From: Caulobacteraceae bacterium
GTDB taxonomy: Bacteria; Pseudomonadota; Alphaproteobacteria; Caulobacterales; Caulobacteraceae
Direction: 5' to 3'
Assembly: GCA_019695035.1 (NCBI GenBank)
Contig: JAIBAU010000004.1
Span: forward strand, 62,001-126,000
DNA: 64,000 nt
Made by a program: the position numbers and the translations under genes. The notes under the pieces were generated by a model. The model searched no databases and was not told the origin of the DNA. It was given only the letters and a program-made list of their open reading frames with translations. Within the stretch, counting starts at the first letter, position 1, and every line of letters starts with the position of its first letter. Positions 1 to 8,244 of the stretch are shown piece after piece.

Positions 1-1059
1 GTCGGCCGCCTGGCTGGACAGTTCGCCAAACCCCGGTCGAGTCCGCTCGAGAACATCGACGGGGTGGAGCTTCCGAGCTATCGCGGCGACATCATCAATG
101 CGATGGAGTTTGACCCAGCATCGCGCACCCCCGACCCGGAGCGCCTACTGAAGGCTTATCATCAGGCGTCGTCCACCCTGAACCTGCTGCGCGCGTTCGC
201 CGGCGGGGGCTATGCCGACCTCTACAACGTGCACCGCTGGACTCTGGGGTTCGTCGCCGACAGCCCTCAGGGGGCGCGGTACCGTGAACTGGCGGACAAG
301 ATCGGCGAGACGCTGGACTTCATGTCGGCGATCGGCCTGACGCCGGACAAGCAGCCCGAAATTCACCGCGTCGAGGTGTTCACCAGTCACGAGGCGCTGC
401 TGCTGAACTACGAGGAGGCGCTGACCCGCGTCGATTCCGCGACCGGCGACTGGTACGACACCTCGGCCCACATGCTCTGGATCGGCGAGCGCACGCGACA
501 GCTCGACGGAGCCCATGTGGAATACGCCCGCGGCGTGAAGAACCCGATCGGCGTGAAGGTGGGCCCCACGGTCGAGCCCGACGACCTGATCCGTCTTATC
601 GACGCCCTGAACCCGCAGAACCTGCCTGGCCGACTGACCCTGATCGGCCGGTACGGCTCGGATAGGATCGCCGAGCGTTTCCCGCGCCTGGCGGCCCTGA
701 CCGCGCGCGAAGGCCGCTCAGTGGTCTGGTCGATCGATCCGATGCACGGCAACACACTGACGGCGGCCGGTTACAAGACGCGGCCCTTCGACCGGATCCT
801 CTCCGAGGTGAAGAGCTTCATCGAGATCGCCCGATCCGAGTGCGTGCACCCTGGCGGCGTTCATCTTGAGATGACAGGCCAGAATGTGACTGAGTGCATC
901 GGCGGCGCCCACGCCCTGTCGGAAAACGAACTGAGCGCCCGCTATCACACGCACTGCGATCCGCGGCTGAATGCGGATCAGGCCCTGGAGCTGGCGTTCC
1001 TGCTTGCCGAGAAGCTGAAGGCCGAGCGTGTCGCCCCTCGCCAGGCCGCGGCGGGCTAG
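1..1059 (+). CDS. class II DAHP synthase (3-deoxy-7-phosphoheptulonate synthase), 5' end outside window
   Basis: This enzyme condenses phosphoenolpyruvate with erythrose 4-phosphate in the first step of the shikimate pathway. The frame is open from base 1 to the TAG at 1057-1059, so 352 residues are visible of the roughly 450 usual for the plant-type class II family. Family motifs seen are [34 protein letters not shown] and [18 protein letters not shown]. The N-terminal part, which carries a metal-ligand cysteine in this family, lies before the window. The gene is convergent with the esterase that ends at 1098. The family call is secure; the start cannot be given. Confidence 0.95.
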   Translation, partial: VGRLAGQFAKPRSSPLENIDGVELPSYRGDIINAMEFDPASRTPDPERLLKAYHQASSTLNLLRAFAGGGYADLYNVHRWTLGFVADSPQGARYRELADKIGETLDFMSAIGLTPDKQPEIHRVEVFTSHEALLLNYEEALTRVDSATGDWYDTSAHMLWIGERTRQLDGAHVEYARGVKNPIGVKVGPTVEPDDLIRLIDALNPQNLPGRLTLIGRYGSDRIAERFPRLAALTAREGRSVVWSIDPMHGNTLTAAGYKTRPFDRILSEVKSFIEIARSECVHPGGVHLEMTGQNVTECIGGAHALSENELSARYHTHCDPRLNADQALELAFLLAEKLKAERVAPRQAAAG

Positions 1060-1097
1060 CACCGATCCCGGGCGCCGTCCCCGACATCCATTGATTC

Positions 1098-1955
1098 TTA
1101 CAACCTTCCCGTTGCGATGAACCGCGCCGCGCGTTCCCCTTCCGGGTCCCCGGGGAGGCCGAAGTCGCGGTTGACGGTCATGTGGGTCTCACCGGGCGCG
1201 GCCACGACCTCGGCCGTCCCGCCGGCGGCGCGCAGGGCCTCGGCCAGGCCGATGGACTGTTCGTGCGCGTCCGCCCGGCTCTCGACGTGGAAGATCAGGA
1301 ACGGCGGATAGGCGCGGCCGGGCCTGGCCAGCAGGGTGGGGGACAGGCCCGCCGGGTCCTCGCTGAAGGCCAGGTCGTACATCTCGTCGAGGCGCCGGCC
1401 GATGGGCCCCGGTCGCTGGGGCCGCGCCATTTGCCTGACCGCGTCATAGCCCGCCCCATCGATGGGAATGACGCCGGCGATTTCGGCGGGCGCGTGGCCG
1501 TAGGCGTCGAGGTAGACCGGATCGATCCCGACCAGGGCGACCAGATGGGCGCCCGCGGAATGTCCGGCGATGAACAGGCGTTGCGGGTCGCCGCCGTGCT
1601 CGGCGCCGTGCTTCAGCATCCAGGCGACGGCTCCGGCGACGTCCTGGGCGCACTCGCGGGCGGTGACATCCGGCGTCAGGCGGTAGTTGGTCGAGGCGAA
1701 CAACAGGCCGTGGCGCTCGGCGAACCCGGGCAGGGCGTTGACCCCGCGCTTGTCGCCGATGTTCCAGCCGCCGCCGTGGACGAACAACAGCATGGACGCG
1801 CCACTGAGCCCCGGCTGGGGGTAGAGGTCCAGGGTCTGGCGCGGATCGCCGCCGTAGGCGAACTCGGTCGGCGTCGTCGCTGCGCCCATCAGCACGGGTG
1901 CAGCCGCAAGGCCCATCATCGCGCCAAGCGCGGCTCTCCGGGTCGTGCCTCTCAT
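1098..1955 (-). CDS. alpha/beta-hydrolase (carboxylesterase / HSL-like), probable Tat-exported
   Basis: A 285-residue predicted esterase. The N-terminus reads MRGTTRRAALGAMMGLAAAP: a twin-arginine pair followed by a hydrophobic stretch, so Tat export to the periplasm is likely. The oxyanion-hole motif HGGG is near residue 60, the nucleophile elbow is GHSAGAH, and a late His in the ETHMT segment completes a plausible triad. The frame stays open upstream to 2192, but the ATG at 1955 is chosen because it places the signal peptide at the N-terminus. It is divergent from the MATE gene. The substrate is unknown. Confidence 0.8.
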   Translation of the reverse strand: MRGTTRRAALGAMMGLAAAPVLMGAATTPTEFAYGGDPRQTLDLYPQPGLSGASMLLFVHGGGWNIGDKRGVNALPGFAERHGLLFASTNYRLTPDVTARECAQDVAGAVAWMLKHGAEHGGDPQRLFIAGHSAGAHLVALVGIDPVYLDAYGHAPAEIAGVIPIDGAGYDAVRQMARPQRPGPIGRRLDEMYDLAFSEDPAGLSPTLLARPGRAYPPFLIFHVESRADAHEQSIGLAEALRAAGGTAEVVAAPGETHMTVNRDFGLPGDPEGERAARFIATGRL

Positions 1956-2073
1956 GTCGTGGCTCTCATGTCGCGTCGCCCCAAAAGATTGCACGATCGG
2001 GGCGGCCTGATCCGTCGCCCCTTGCGCAACCAGGGTCAGGTCGCCAGTTTCCCCGGCCCAGGCTTTGAGACCC

Positions 2074-3459
2074 ATGTCAGACGCCGCCACCTTTCCCGGC
2101 AAGACGCCGCGCCTGCGCGCCCCGCAGGGGCTCGGCGACCTGCTGTCGCTCGCCTGGCCGGTGATCCTGTCGCGACTGGGCATCATGACCATGGGCCTGA
2201 CTGACGCGATCGTGGTGGGACACTACTCGGCTGAGCAGCTCGGCTTCCATGCACTGGCCTGGGCTCCGACATCGATCGTCCTGACCACCGCGGTGGGCCT
2301 GCTGATGGGGGTTCAGGTGATGACCGCGCGCCATCTGGGCGAGGGCCGGCCCGAGGCGACCGGCGGCGTGCTGCGGCGTGGGCTGGTCTACGCCTTCTGG
2401 ATCGGAGTGGTCTCGGTGCTGCTGCTGGCTTTCGCGGGACCGCCCTTCCTGGGCCTGTCGTTCTTCGGCATCGAGCCGGGGCTGGCGAACGGCGCGGGCG
2501 GCGCGTTGCGGATATTCGCGCTCAGCCTGCCGCTCTATCTGATCGCCGTGGTGGGCCAGTTCTTCCTCGAAGCCCTCTCGCGGCCCAAGGCCAGCATGGT
2601 CGCCATCTGGGTCGCAAACGGGGTGAACCTTGCGGTGAACCTGTGGCTGGTGCCGGGCCACTCCGGCCTGCCCGTCGCCGGCGCCGTGGCCTCGGCCTGG
2701 GCGACGTTCGCGGCCAGGGGTGCGCTGGTCGCTTTCCTGCTGGTCTACATACTGCGCATGGCCGACGTTCGCGCGCTTGGCCTCTTCGCAAAGCCGATCG
2801 ACGGACCGGAGGCGGCGCGCGAGCAGTTCGGCGTGGGGCTGGGATCGGGCGCCTCCTATTTCATCGAGGTGGGCGCTTTCGCCGCCATGACCTTCATCGC
2901 GGCGCAACTCGGCGCCGTGCCCGTGGCCGCCTGGGCCGTCGTTCTGAACATCTCGGCGATCATCTTCATGGGGCCGCTGGGGCTGTCGGCGGCGACCGGG
3001 GTGCTCGTCGGGCGCGCCTACGGGGCCGGCGACCGTGCGGGCGTGGTTCGTTCGGGCCTGCTGGGCCTGGGCGTCGCGACAGCGATGATGCTGCTCGTCT
3101 GCCTGATCGTCGGTCTCGCCGCCCGCTCGATCGCAGGCTTCTATTCGCAAGACGCCGCCCTCCTGGCCTTGGCGGTTCCTGCGCTCTACCTGTCTTGCCT
3201 CTTCTTCCTTGCCGACGGGCTGCAGGTCGTGGCCGCCCAGGCGCTGCGGGCGCGATCCGACGTCCTGCTTCCGACCGTCTGCCACTTCATCAGCTACGGC
3301 CTGGTGATGCTGCCGCTGGGCTGGATCTTCGCCCACCCGGTCGGGCTTGGCGTCGATGGCATCGTCTGGGCCGTGATCGTCGCCAGTCTGGTGTCGGCAG
3401 GTTTGCTGACCGGTCGGTTCCTGCAGCTGGCGGGGCGTCCGCTCTCGCCGACGGACTGA
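2074..3459 (+). CDS. MATE-family multidrug/toxic compound efflux transporter
   Basis: A 461-residue integral inner-membrane protein with about 12 hydrophobic segments in the two-lobed arrangement of MATE cation-drug antiporters. The first lobe begins near residue 20 (LSLAWPVILSRLGIMTMGLT), with a typical early acidic residue just after it (DAIVVGHYS). The second lobe begins near residue 250. The ATG at 2074 is preferred over a TTG three codons upstream. It is divergent from the esterase and convergent with the next minus-strand gene, 14 bases apart. Substrate and coupling ion cannot be read from the sequence. Confidence 0.9.
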   Translation: MSDAATFPGKTPRLRAPQGLGDLLSLAWPVILSRLGIMTMGLTDAIVVGHYSAEQLGFHALAWAPTSIVLTTAVGLLMGVQVMTARHLGEGRPEATGGVLRRGLVYAFWIGVVSVLLLAFAGPPFLGLSFFGIEPGLANGAGGALRIFALSLPLYLIAVVGQFFLEALSRPKASMVAIWVANGVNLAVNLWLVPGHSGLPVAGAVASAWATFAARGALVAFLLVYILRMADVRALGLFAKPIDGPEAAREQFGVGLGSGASYFIEVGAFAAMTFIAAQLGAVPVAAWAVVLNISAIIFMGPLGLSAATGVLVGRAYGAGDRAGVVRSGLLGLGVATAMMLLVCLIVGLAARSIAGFYSQDAALLALAVPALYLSCLFFLADGLQVVAAQALRARSDVLLPTVCHFISYGLVMLPLGWIFAHPVGLGVDGIVWAVIVASLVSAGLLTGRFLQLAGRPLSPTD

Positions 3460-3473
3460 GTTTGGCGCCGGCT

Positions 3474-4379
3474 CTACGCCCCCAGCATCCAGCCTTCCTC
3501 GCTGGTCACCGCGGCGATGTCCTTCTCTCCTGTCCCTTTCGGGGGAGCGAACAGCTTGCCGAGTTCGTCCTTTTCGTCGAGGCGCGACAAGCCTTCGGCG
3601 ACCGCGCGCACGGCGGCGGCTGATCGGGTCTCCCCGGGCTCGGGCCGGGGCGGGAACAACGGGGCGTGCACCTCGGCGATCAGCACACCGAGCGGCTCGA
3701 GGTCCGCCTTGTCGAGGGCGCGCCAGCCCGTGCCGAACGGCCAGGCCGCCACGGATGGGCCGAGTTCATCGGTCAATCGCTTGATCATGGCCATTCCCAG
3801 CAAGGTCTGGCCCCCGACCACTCCGGCGCCGTGCATCTGCCAGACCGCCTTGGGCAGGCCGCCCTTCTTCTTGGCGGCCTTTTCGGTGCGACGGAACTCC
3901 GGCGTGTCGCCGTAGCCGCCCTCCGGCTTGGTGGTGGACATCCAGCGTTGGGCAAATCGCGCCGGGGCCCCCCAGAAGGGGCGTGCCTCGTCGGTCATCA
4001 GGCGGTTCATCTTCGCGGCCACGGCGAAGCGGTTGTTGAGGGCGTTGTCGGGCTTGTCCACAACATTGCCCGCCATGAACTTCCAGAGCGCGGCCCACGG
4101 CTCGCCGCTCAGTCCCAATCGTTTGGCGGTTCCGGCCGGAAAGCCCAGCCCGAAGTCGACGCCCAGCAGGACCCGCTGACCCTTCTTGGCCAGGTCCGCC
4201 AGGATCAAGCGCAGCAGCGCCTCGCCTTCTGAACGCGTGGCGGGGTTATGGGCCTCGTAGGCGAAGCGGAAACGGACGTCGCGCTTGACCACGCCGATCC
4301 ACAGCGACTGGTCGCCGGTCTTCCGACCTTCGGCAGCGGTCCAGTCCACAATTACGTAGGCGTCAAAAAGGCGGGCCAC
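3474..4379 (-). CDS. conserved hypothetical protein (VDWTAAEG-type, possible RNase H-like fold)
   Basis: A 301-residue soluble protein that I do not recognise with confidence. The N-terminus carries YVIVDWTAAEG followed by a strand with LWIGVV, and later LLGVDFGLGFPAG. The spacing of acidic strand-end residues recalls RNase H-like DUF429 proteins, which is an inference only. No signal peptide or membrane segment is seen. The start is a GTG at 4377-4379. It is convergent with the MATE gene and divergent from the oxidoreductase at 4518, so it is probably a monocistronic unit. Confidence 0.6.
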   Translation of the reverse strand: MARLFDAYVIVDWTAAEGRKTGDQSLWIGVVKRDVRFRFAYEAHNPATRSEGEALLRLILADLAKKGQRVLLGVDFGLGFPAGTAKRLGLSGEPWAALWKFMAGNVVDKPDNALNNRFAVAAKMNRLMTDEARPFWGAPARFAQRWMSTTKPEGGYGDTPEFRRTEKAAKKKGGLPKAVWQMHGAGVVGGQTLLGMAMIKRLTDELGPSVAAWPFGTGWRALDKADLEPLGVLIAEVHAPLFPPRPEPGETRSAAAVRAVAEGLSRLDEKDELGKLFAPPKGTGEKDIAAVTSEEGWMLGA

Positions 4380-4480
4380 GGGGGCGACTCCGAAACAGGG
4401 GTTGGCGGCTCATACAGCAGACCGCGTGCGCAACAAACCGCGACGCAACGTGATCGATCCTGTATTGCACCCCCAATCTC

Positions 4481-4506
4481 CGGGCGGCACTAAGCGCCCG
4501 CTTTTT
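4481..4506 (+). terminator. terminator-like hairpin in the leader of the Gfo/Idh gene
   Basis: Six-base stem CGGGCG/CGCCCG with an 8-base loop, then CTTTTT. It ends immediately before the ACGGAG Shine-Dalgarno and 11 bases before the ATG at 4518. The gene upstream is divergent, so the hairpin lies in the leader of the gene it precedes. That makes an attenuator or translation-control role possible; it could also be chance. Confidence 0.45.
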
Positions 4507-4517
4507 ACGGAGTTCAG

Positions 4518-5438
4518 ATGACAACCCTGCGGGCGGGCGTGGCCGGCGCCGGCGTCTTCGGCGGCTATCACGCGCGCAAGTACGCCGAGGCCCAAGGCGT
4601 CGAACTGGTCGGAATCTACGATCGCGGCACCGGCCGGGCCGAAACCCTGGCCGAACTCATCGGCGCGCCCTGCTTCCTGGCGGGGCAGTGGGACGACTTC
4701 ATTGAGGGGCTCGACGTCCTGACCATCGCCGCGCCGGCGCTGGCGCATGCCTCCCTCGCCGTGAAGGCCTTGGAGAGAGGTATCCACGTCTACGTCGAGA
4801 AGCCCATCGCCGCGACGGTGCAGGAAAGCGAGGCGATCCTGGCCGCTGGACGCGAGGCCGGCAAGGTTGTCGCCTGCGGCCACCAGGAGCGGATCGTGTT
4901 CCAGGAAATGGGGTTGTTCTCGACTCCCGAGAGGCCGCTCCGCATCGAGGCCGTGCGCAAGGGGCCCTGGACGGGCCGCTCAGACGACGTTTCGGTCGTC
5001 CTCGACCTCATGATCCATGATCTCGACCTCGCGCTGTCACTGGCCGGCGACGAAGCGGCGCAGGTCACGGCCGCGGGCCGCGCGGTCGAGAGCGCGCTTT
5101 CCGACGACACCCGCGCGGAGATTGCGTTCGCGGGCGGCATGACCGCGCTGTTCCACGCATCCCGCATCGCAGACGGTCGCGAACGTTCAATGCGGCTCGT
5201 TTACCCGTCGGGCTCTCTGGACATCGATTTCATGAACCGGACGTTCGAGAATTCGACCGGCTTCGATCTCAATCCCCACTTCGCCGAAACGTCTCGAGGA
5301 CGGGATCCTCTCGGCGCCAGCGTGTCCGATTTCCTGGCCGCCGTTCGTGGCGACAAACCACGTCCCGCCGTCACCGGTGAAGAAGCCGCCCGCGCCCTGG
5401 TATTGGCGCTCGCCGTCGACCAGGCGGCGGGCGCCTGA
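4518..5438 (+). CDS. Gfo/Idh/MocA-family NAD(P)-dependent sugar oxidoreductase
   Basis: A 306-residue predicted cytosolic dehydrogenase. The N-terminal Rossmann fold starts with GVAGAGVFGGYHARKY. The family EKP motif (VEKPIAAT) is near residue 95, followed by a CGHQER segment. The C-terminal alpha/beta domain carries MIHDLDLALSL. The DegT-type aminotransferase begins 21 bases downstream, so the pair probably oxidises and then transaminates a nucleotide-linked sugar for surface polysaccharide, as WlbA/WlbC-like pairs do. The actual sugar is not visible. The start has the Shine-Dalgarno ACGGAG 5 bases upstream. Confidence 0.85.
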   Translation: MTTLRAGVAGAGVFGGYHARKYAEAQGVELVGIYDRGTGRAETLAELIGAPCFLAGQWDDFIEGLDVLTIAAPALAHASLAVKALERGIHVYVEKPIAATVQESEAILAAGREAGKVVACGHQERIVFQEMGLFSTPERPLRIEAVRKGPWTGRSDDVSVVLDLMIHDLDLALSLAGDEAAQVTAAGRAVESALSDDTRAEIAFAGGMTALFHASRIADGRERSMRLVYPSGSLDIDFMNRTFENSTGFDLNPHFAETSRGRDPLGASVSDFLAAVRGDKPRPAVTGEEAARALVLALAVDQAAGA

Positions 5439-5459
5439 CAATTCCGGAAAGACCCTCCC

Positions 5460-6605
5460 ATGCCGACGCCGCCCTCGCCGATCGCCTTCATCGACCTGAA
5501 GGCCCAGCAGGCCCGCATCCGCCCCCAGGTCGAGGCTCGGTTCACCGCCATTCTCGACCACGGCGCCTACATCAACGGCCCCGAGGTTCGGGAACTGGAA
5601 GACGCTCTGTGTGATTTCACCGGCTGTGCACGCGCGCTCGCGGTAGGCAACGGAACCGACGCCCTGATCATCCCGATGATGGCGCTGGGCCTGACCGCGG
5701 CCGACGCAGTCTTCATTCCCGCCTTCACGTACAACGCGACCTGTTCGGCAGCGATGATCTCCGGCGGCACGCCGGTCTTCGTCGATGTCCGTTCCAGTGA
5801 CTTCTGCATGGATCCCGCGGACCTCGAACGGCGCGTCGCCGAAGCCCGGGGTCGCGGTCTCAATCCGAGAATGGTGGTGGCGGTCGATCTGTTCGGCATT
5901 CCCGCGGATTACGAAGCCCTGTTCGCCGTGGCGAAGGCGCACGGCATGGTGGTGCTGGCGGATGCGGCGCAGTCGTTCGGATGCCGTTGGAACGGGCGCT
6001 ACGCAGGCAATATCGCGGAGGTGACCGGAACCAGCTTCTTCCCCGCCAAGTCGCTGGGCTGCTACGGCGACGGCGGGGCCATCATGTTCCGGGACGGAGA
6101 CTTGTGGGAGGCCTGCGAGGAGGTGCGCTGGCACGGCACCGACTCGGCCGGGCGCAAGGAAAGCGTCCGAGTCGGCCTGAACGGCCGGCTGGACTCTATC
6201 CAGTGCGCCATCGTCACGGAGAAGCTGAAAATCTTCGGCCATGAACTGAAACGGCGTCGCGAGATCGCCGCGCTGTACAACGAGCGGCTCACCGGCGCCT
6301 TCGACGCCCAGGCGTTCGCCCTCGGGGCCGAGAGCGGTTGGGGCTATTACACCGTCGCCATAGATGGCCGGGACGCCGTGCAGGCCCGGCTAAAGGAGGA
6401 TGGCGTGCCGACGGCGATCTACTACGGCCAATCGCTGAACACGATGAAGGCGTTCGAACACCTGAACCCCGACGGCGGGATGCCGGTGGCCGAGCGCCTG
6501 GTTCAGCGCGTGCTTTCCCTCCCGCTGCATCCGTATCTCACGGATGAGCAGGCGAACTACGTCTGTGACCGTTTCCTGGCCGCCGTCGAGCGCCGCAACG
6601 ACTAG
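5460..6605 (+). CDS. DegT/DnrJ/EryC1/StrS-family PLP-dependent sugar aminotransferase
   Basis: A 381-residue fold-type I aminotransferase of the WbpE/WlbC kind. It opens with FIDLKAQQARIRPQVEARF, has GNGTDALIIPMMALGL near residue 65, DAAQSFG (PLP-ring Asp) near 170, and the Schiff-base lysine in FFPAKSLGCYGDGGA. It transfers an amino group, usually from glutamate, to a keto-sugar nucleotide. It forms a two-gene unit with the oxidoreductase upstream. No glycosyltransferases or epimerases sit nearby, so the rest of the pathway must be elsewhere. Confidence 0.9.
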   Translation: MPTPPSPIAFIDLKAQQARIRPQVEARFTAILDHGAYINGPEVRELEDALCDFTGCARALAVGNGTDALIIPMMALGLTAADAVFIPAFTYNATCSAAMISGGTPVFVDVRSSDFCMDPADLERRVAEARGRGLNPRMVVAVDLFGIPADYEALFAVAKAHGMVVLADAAQSFGCRWNGRYAGNIAEVTGTSFFPAKSLGCYGDGGAIMFRDGDLWEACEEVRWHGTDSAGRKESVRVGLNGRLDSIQCAIVTEKLKIFGHELKRRREIAALYNERLTGAFDAQAFALGAESGWGYYTVAIDGRDAVQARLKEDGVPTAIYYGQSLNTMKAFEHLNPDGGMPVAERLVQRVLSLPLHPYLTDEQANYVCDRFLAAVERRND

Positions 6606-6608
6606 GCG

Positions 6609-6803
6609 TCAGAGGCCCTTGAACAGCACTCCCGCGGTCAGGGCCAGGTAGCCCCCGACCACGAACCAGAAGCTGTTGGCGATGATCTCGGCGCTCTTGG
6701 GCAGGGCGGCCAGCAGGCTCGGTTGCAGGTGCCCGATCAGACCCACGGCCAGCAGCAGCAGTGACAGGATGAAGATCAGGGCGGTCGGCGCGCTCAGTTT
6801 CAT
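6609..6803 (-). CDS. small two-helix membrane protein, hypothetical
   Basis: A 64-residue protein with two hydrophobic segments (about residues 8-28 and 38-60) joined by a short polar hairpin. Its start, MKLSAPTALIF, is an ATG at 6803; the open frame extends 18 codons further without membrane-protein character. It converges on the aminotransferase gene with a 3-base gap. It is last in the minus-strand group that includes xth. I do not recognise a family. Confidence 0.6.
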   Translation of the reverse strand: MKLSAPTALIFILSLLLLAVGLIGHLQPSLLAALPKSAEIIANSFWFVVGGYLALTAGVLFKGL

Positions 6804-6863
6804 TGCAGTGTCCCCCGGTGAAGCGCGGACTTCACACCGGCGCCCCGGCGTCTGCAAGCCTGC

Positions 6864-7412
6864 TCACGGAGCGGGAGAAACTGGTGTTTCGGGTTTCGCC
6901 CGTAGCAGGGCGTCAATGTGAGAGAGCCAGCGCCGCCCCAGACGTATCGCGTCGACGGCTGAAAAGTCACGGGCTCGCGCCACCTGAGCGGGACCCCAGA
7001 GCTCCAGCTCGAACTCGGGCCAGCGCGCGTCGGCGAAGATCAGGCGCAGGGTGACCTGCTCCGCGTCCCGGGGGAGGGCGTCCAGCGCCCGCCGGTCTCC
7101 CTGGCGGCCCACGCGCGCCGTGACCTGGCCGTCGACGATCAGTTCGGCCCCCTCCACTTCGTGAAGCTGATAGACGAGTCCCGACCCGCCCTTGTCCCAG
7201 AGCACGGCCACCTCGCCGTTCTCCAGTTCCAGTCCCGCCGCCCGGCCGTGGGGCGCGTCGATGGCCTCGGCGTCGGGGTGCCTCCGAAGCATCGATTTCA
7301 GGGTTCGACGCAGCCGCCGGCCAGCCTCGAACCACCAGGCGCCCAGGGCGGCCGCCCCTGTCATGGCTCCGGCGGCAAAGAACAGCAGCAAGAGACTCCG
7401 GAGTTGCTCCAT
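6864..7412 (-). CDS. membrane-anchored hypothetical protein
   Basis: A 182-residue protein with one N-terminal hydrophobic segment (about residues 5-27), then a basic stretch and a mostly beta-like soluble domain (LELENGEVAVLWDKGGSG). Its ATG shares one base with the TGA of the exonuclease III gene (TGATG), so the two are almost certainly co-translated. No enzyme motif is visible and no family is recognised. Confidence 0.65.
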   Translation of the reverse strand: MEQLRSLLLLFFAAGAMTGAAALGAWWFEAGRRLRRTLKSMLRRHPDAEAIDAPHGRAAGLELENGEVAVLWDKGGSGLVYQLHEVEGAELIVDGQVTARVGRQGDRRALDALPRDAEQVTLRLIFADARWPEFELELWGPAQVARARDFSAVDAIRLGRRWLSHIDALLRAKPETPVSPAP

Positions 7413-8191
7413 CAGTCGGTCAGCTCGATGACGACGGGCACATGGTCGGACGGCTTCTCCATGTCGCGGGCATCGCGGTGGGTTTCCATGCCGAGGAACC
7501 GATCAACCGCCTGGGGGGAGAGGAAATGGTGGTCGATGCGAATGCCGTCGTTCCTGCGCCAGGCCCCTGCCTGATAGTCCCAGAAGGTGAAGGTTCCCGG
7601 GGGCTCGCCCGCAAGTTCGTGCGCCTCGGACAGGCCGATTCCCTTGAAGGCGCGCCAGGCGGCGCGGCTCTCCGGCTGGAACAGGGCGTCTCTCACCCAC
7701 TGGGCCGGGTTCCTCGCGTCCTCCGGATCGGGGATCACATTGTAGTCGCCGCAAAGGACCAGAGACTCCTCCAGCCTCAGCAGGTCGACGGCATGGCGAC
7801 GCAACCGTTCCATCCAGGCCAGCTTGTAGGGGAACTTCTCGCTGTCGACCGGATTGCCGTTGGGCAGATAGATCGACGCGACTCGCACCGGGCGCGGCGC
7901 CTCAATGACGGCCTCGATATAGCGTGACTGTTCCTCTTCACCCGGGTCGGGAAGGCCGCGGCGTACGTCGCCGATGGGAAACTTCGAGAGGATCGCCACG
8001 CCGTTGTAGGACTTCTGCCCCCAGACGGCGGTGTTGTAGCCAAGCTCCTCGAACGCCAGGGCGGGGAATTTGTGCTCCTCGCACTTGATCTCCTGGAAGC
8101 AGGCGACGTCAGGCGAGTGCTCGCGCAGCCAGGCCACGACGGTCTCGACCCTCGCGTTGACCGAGTTGACGTTCCAGGTGGCGATGCGCAT
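7412..8191 (-). CDS. xth: exodeoxyribonuclease III (AP endonuclease)
   Basis: A 259-residue Mg-dependent endonuclease/exonuclease/phosphatase-fold enzyme that cuts DNA at abasic sites and removes 3'-blocking groups in base excision repair. It begins MRIATWNVNSVNAR. The metal ligand Glu is in CFQEIKCEEHKF, followed by YNGVAILSK, then GDYNVIPDPEDARNP, and the terminal catalytic SDHVPV. Its length is normal for the family. It is followed with a one-base overlap by a membrane-anchored hypothetical. A hairpin covers its Shine-Dalgarno (see 8196-8229). Confidence 0.95.
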   Translation of the reverse strand: MRIATWNVNSVNARVETVVAWLREHSPDVACFQEIKCEEHKFPALAFEELGYNTAVWGQKSYNGVAILSKFPIGDVRRGLPDPGEEEQSRYIEAVIEAPRPVRVASIYLPNGNPVDSEKFPYKLAWMERLRRHAVDLLRLEESLVLCGDYNVIPDPEDARNPAQWVRDALFQPESRAAWRAFKGIGLSEAHELAGEPPGTFTFWDYQAGAWRRNDGIRIDHHFLSPQAVDRFLGMETHRDARDMEKPSDHVPVVIELTD

Positions 8192-8195
8192 GCGA

Positions 8196-8229
8196 GTCCC
8201 CTTGCCTGGACAAGGCTAGGGAAGGGGAC
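8196..8229 (-). promoter_or_regulatory. inverted repeat enclosing the xth ribosome-binding site
   Basis: Perfect 8-base arms, GTCCCCTT at 8196-8203 and AAGGGGAC at 8222-8229 on the plus strand. On the transcribed minus strand the arm nearer the ATG reads AAGGGGAC and contains the likely Shine-Dalgarno AGGGGA, 5 to 6 bases before the xth start at 8191. A competing smaller hairpin (CCTTG/CAAGG) lies inside. The layout would allow translation control, but there is no direct evidence. Confidence 0.4.
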
Positions 8230-8244
8230 CCGCCGCCTCAAGCG

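Noticed and set aside
1956-2192. N-terminal extension of the esterase
   Set aside because: It overlaps the divergent MATE gene, lacks features, and would bury the twin-arginine signal.
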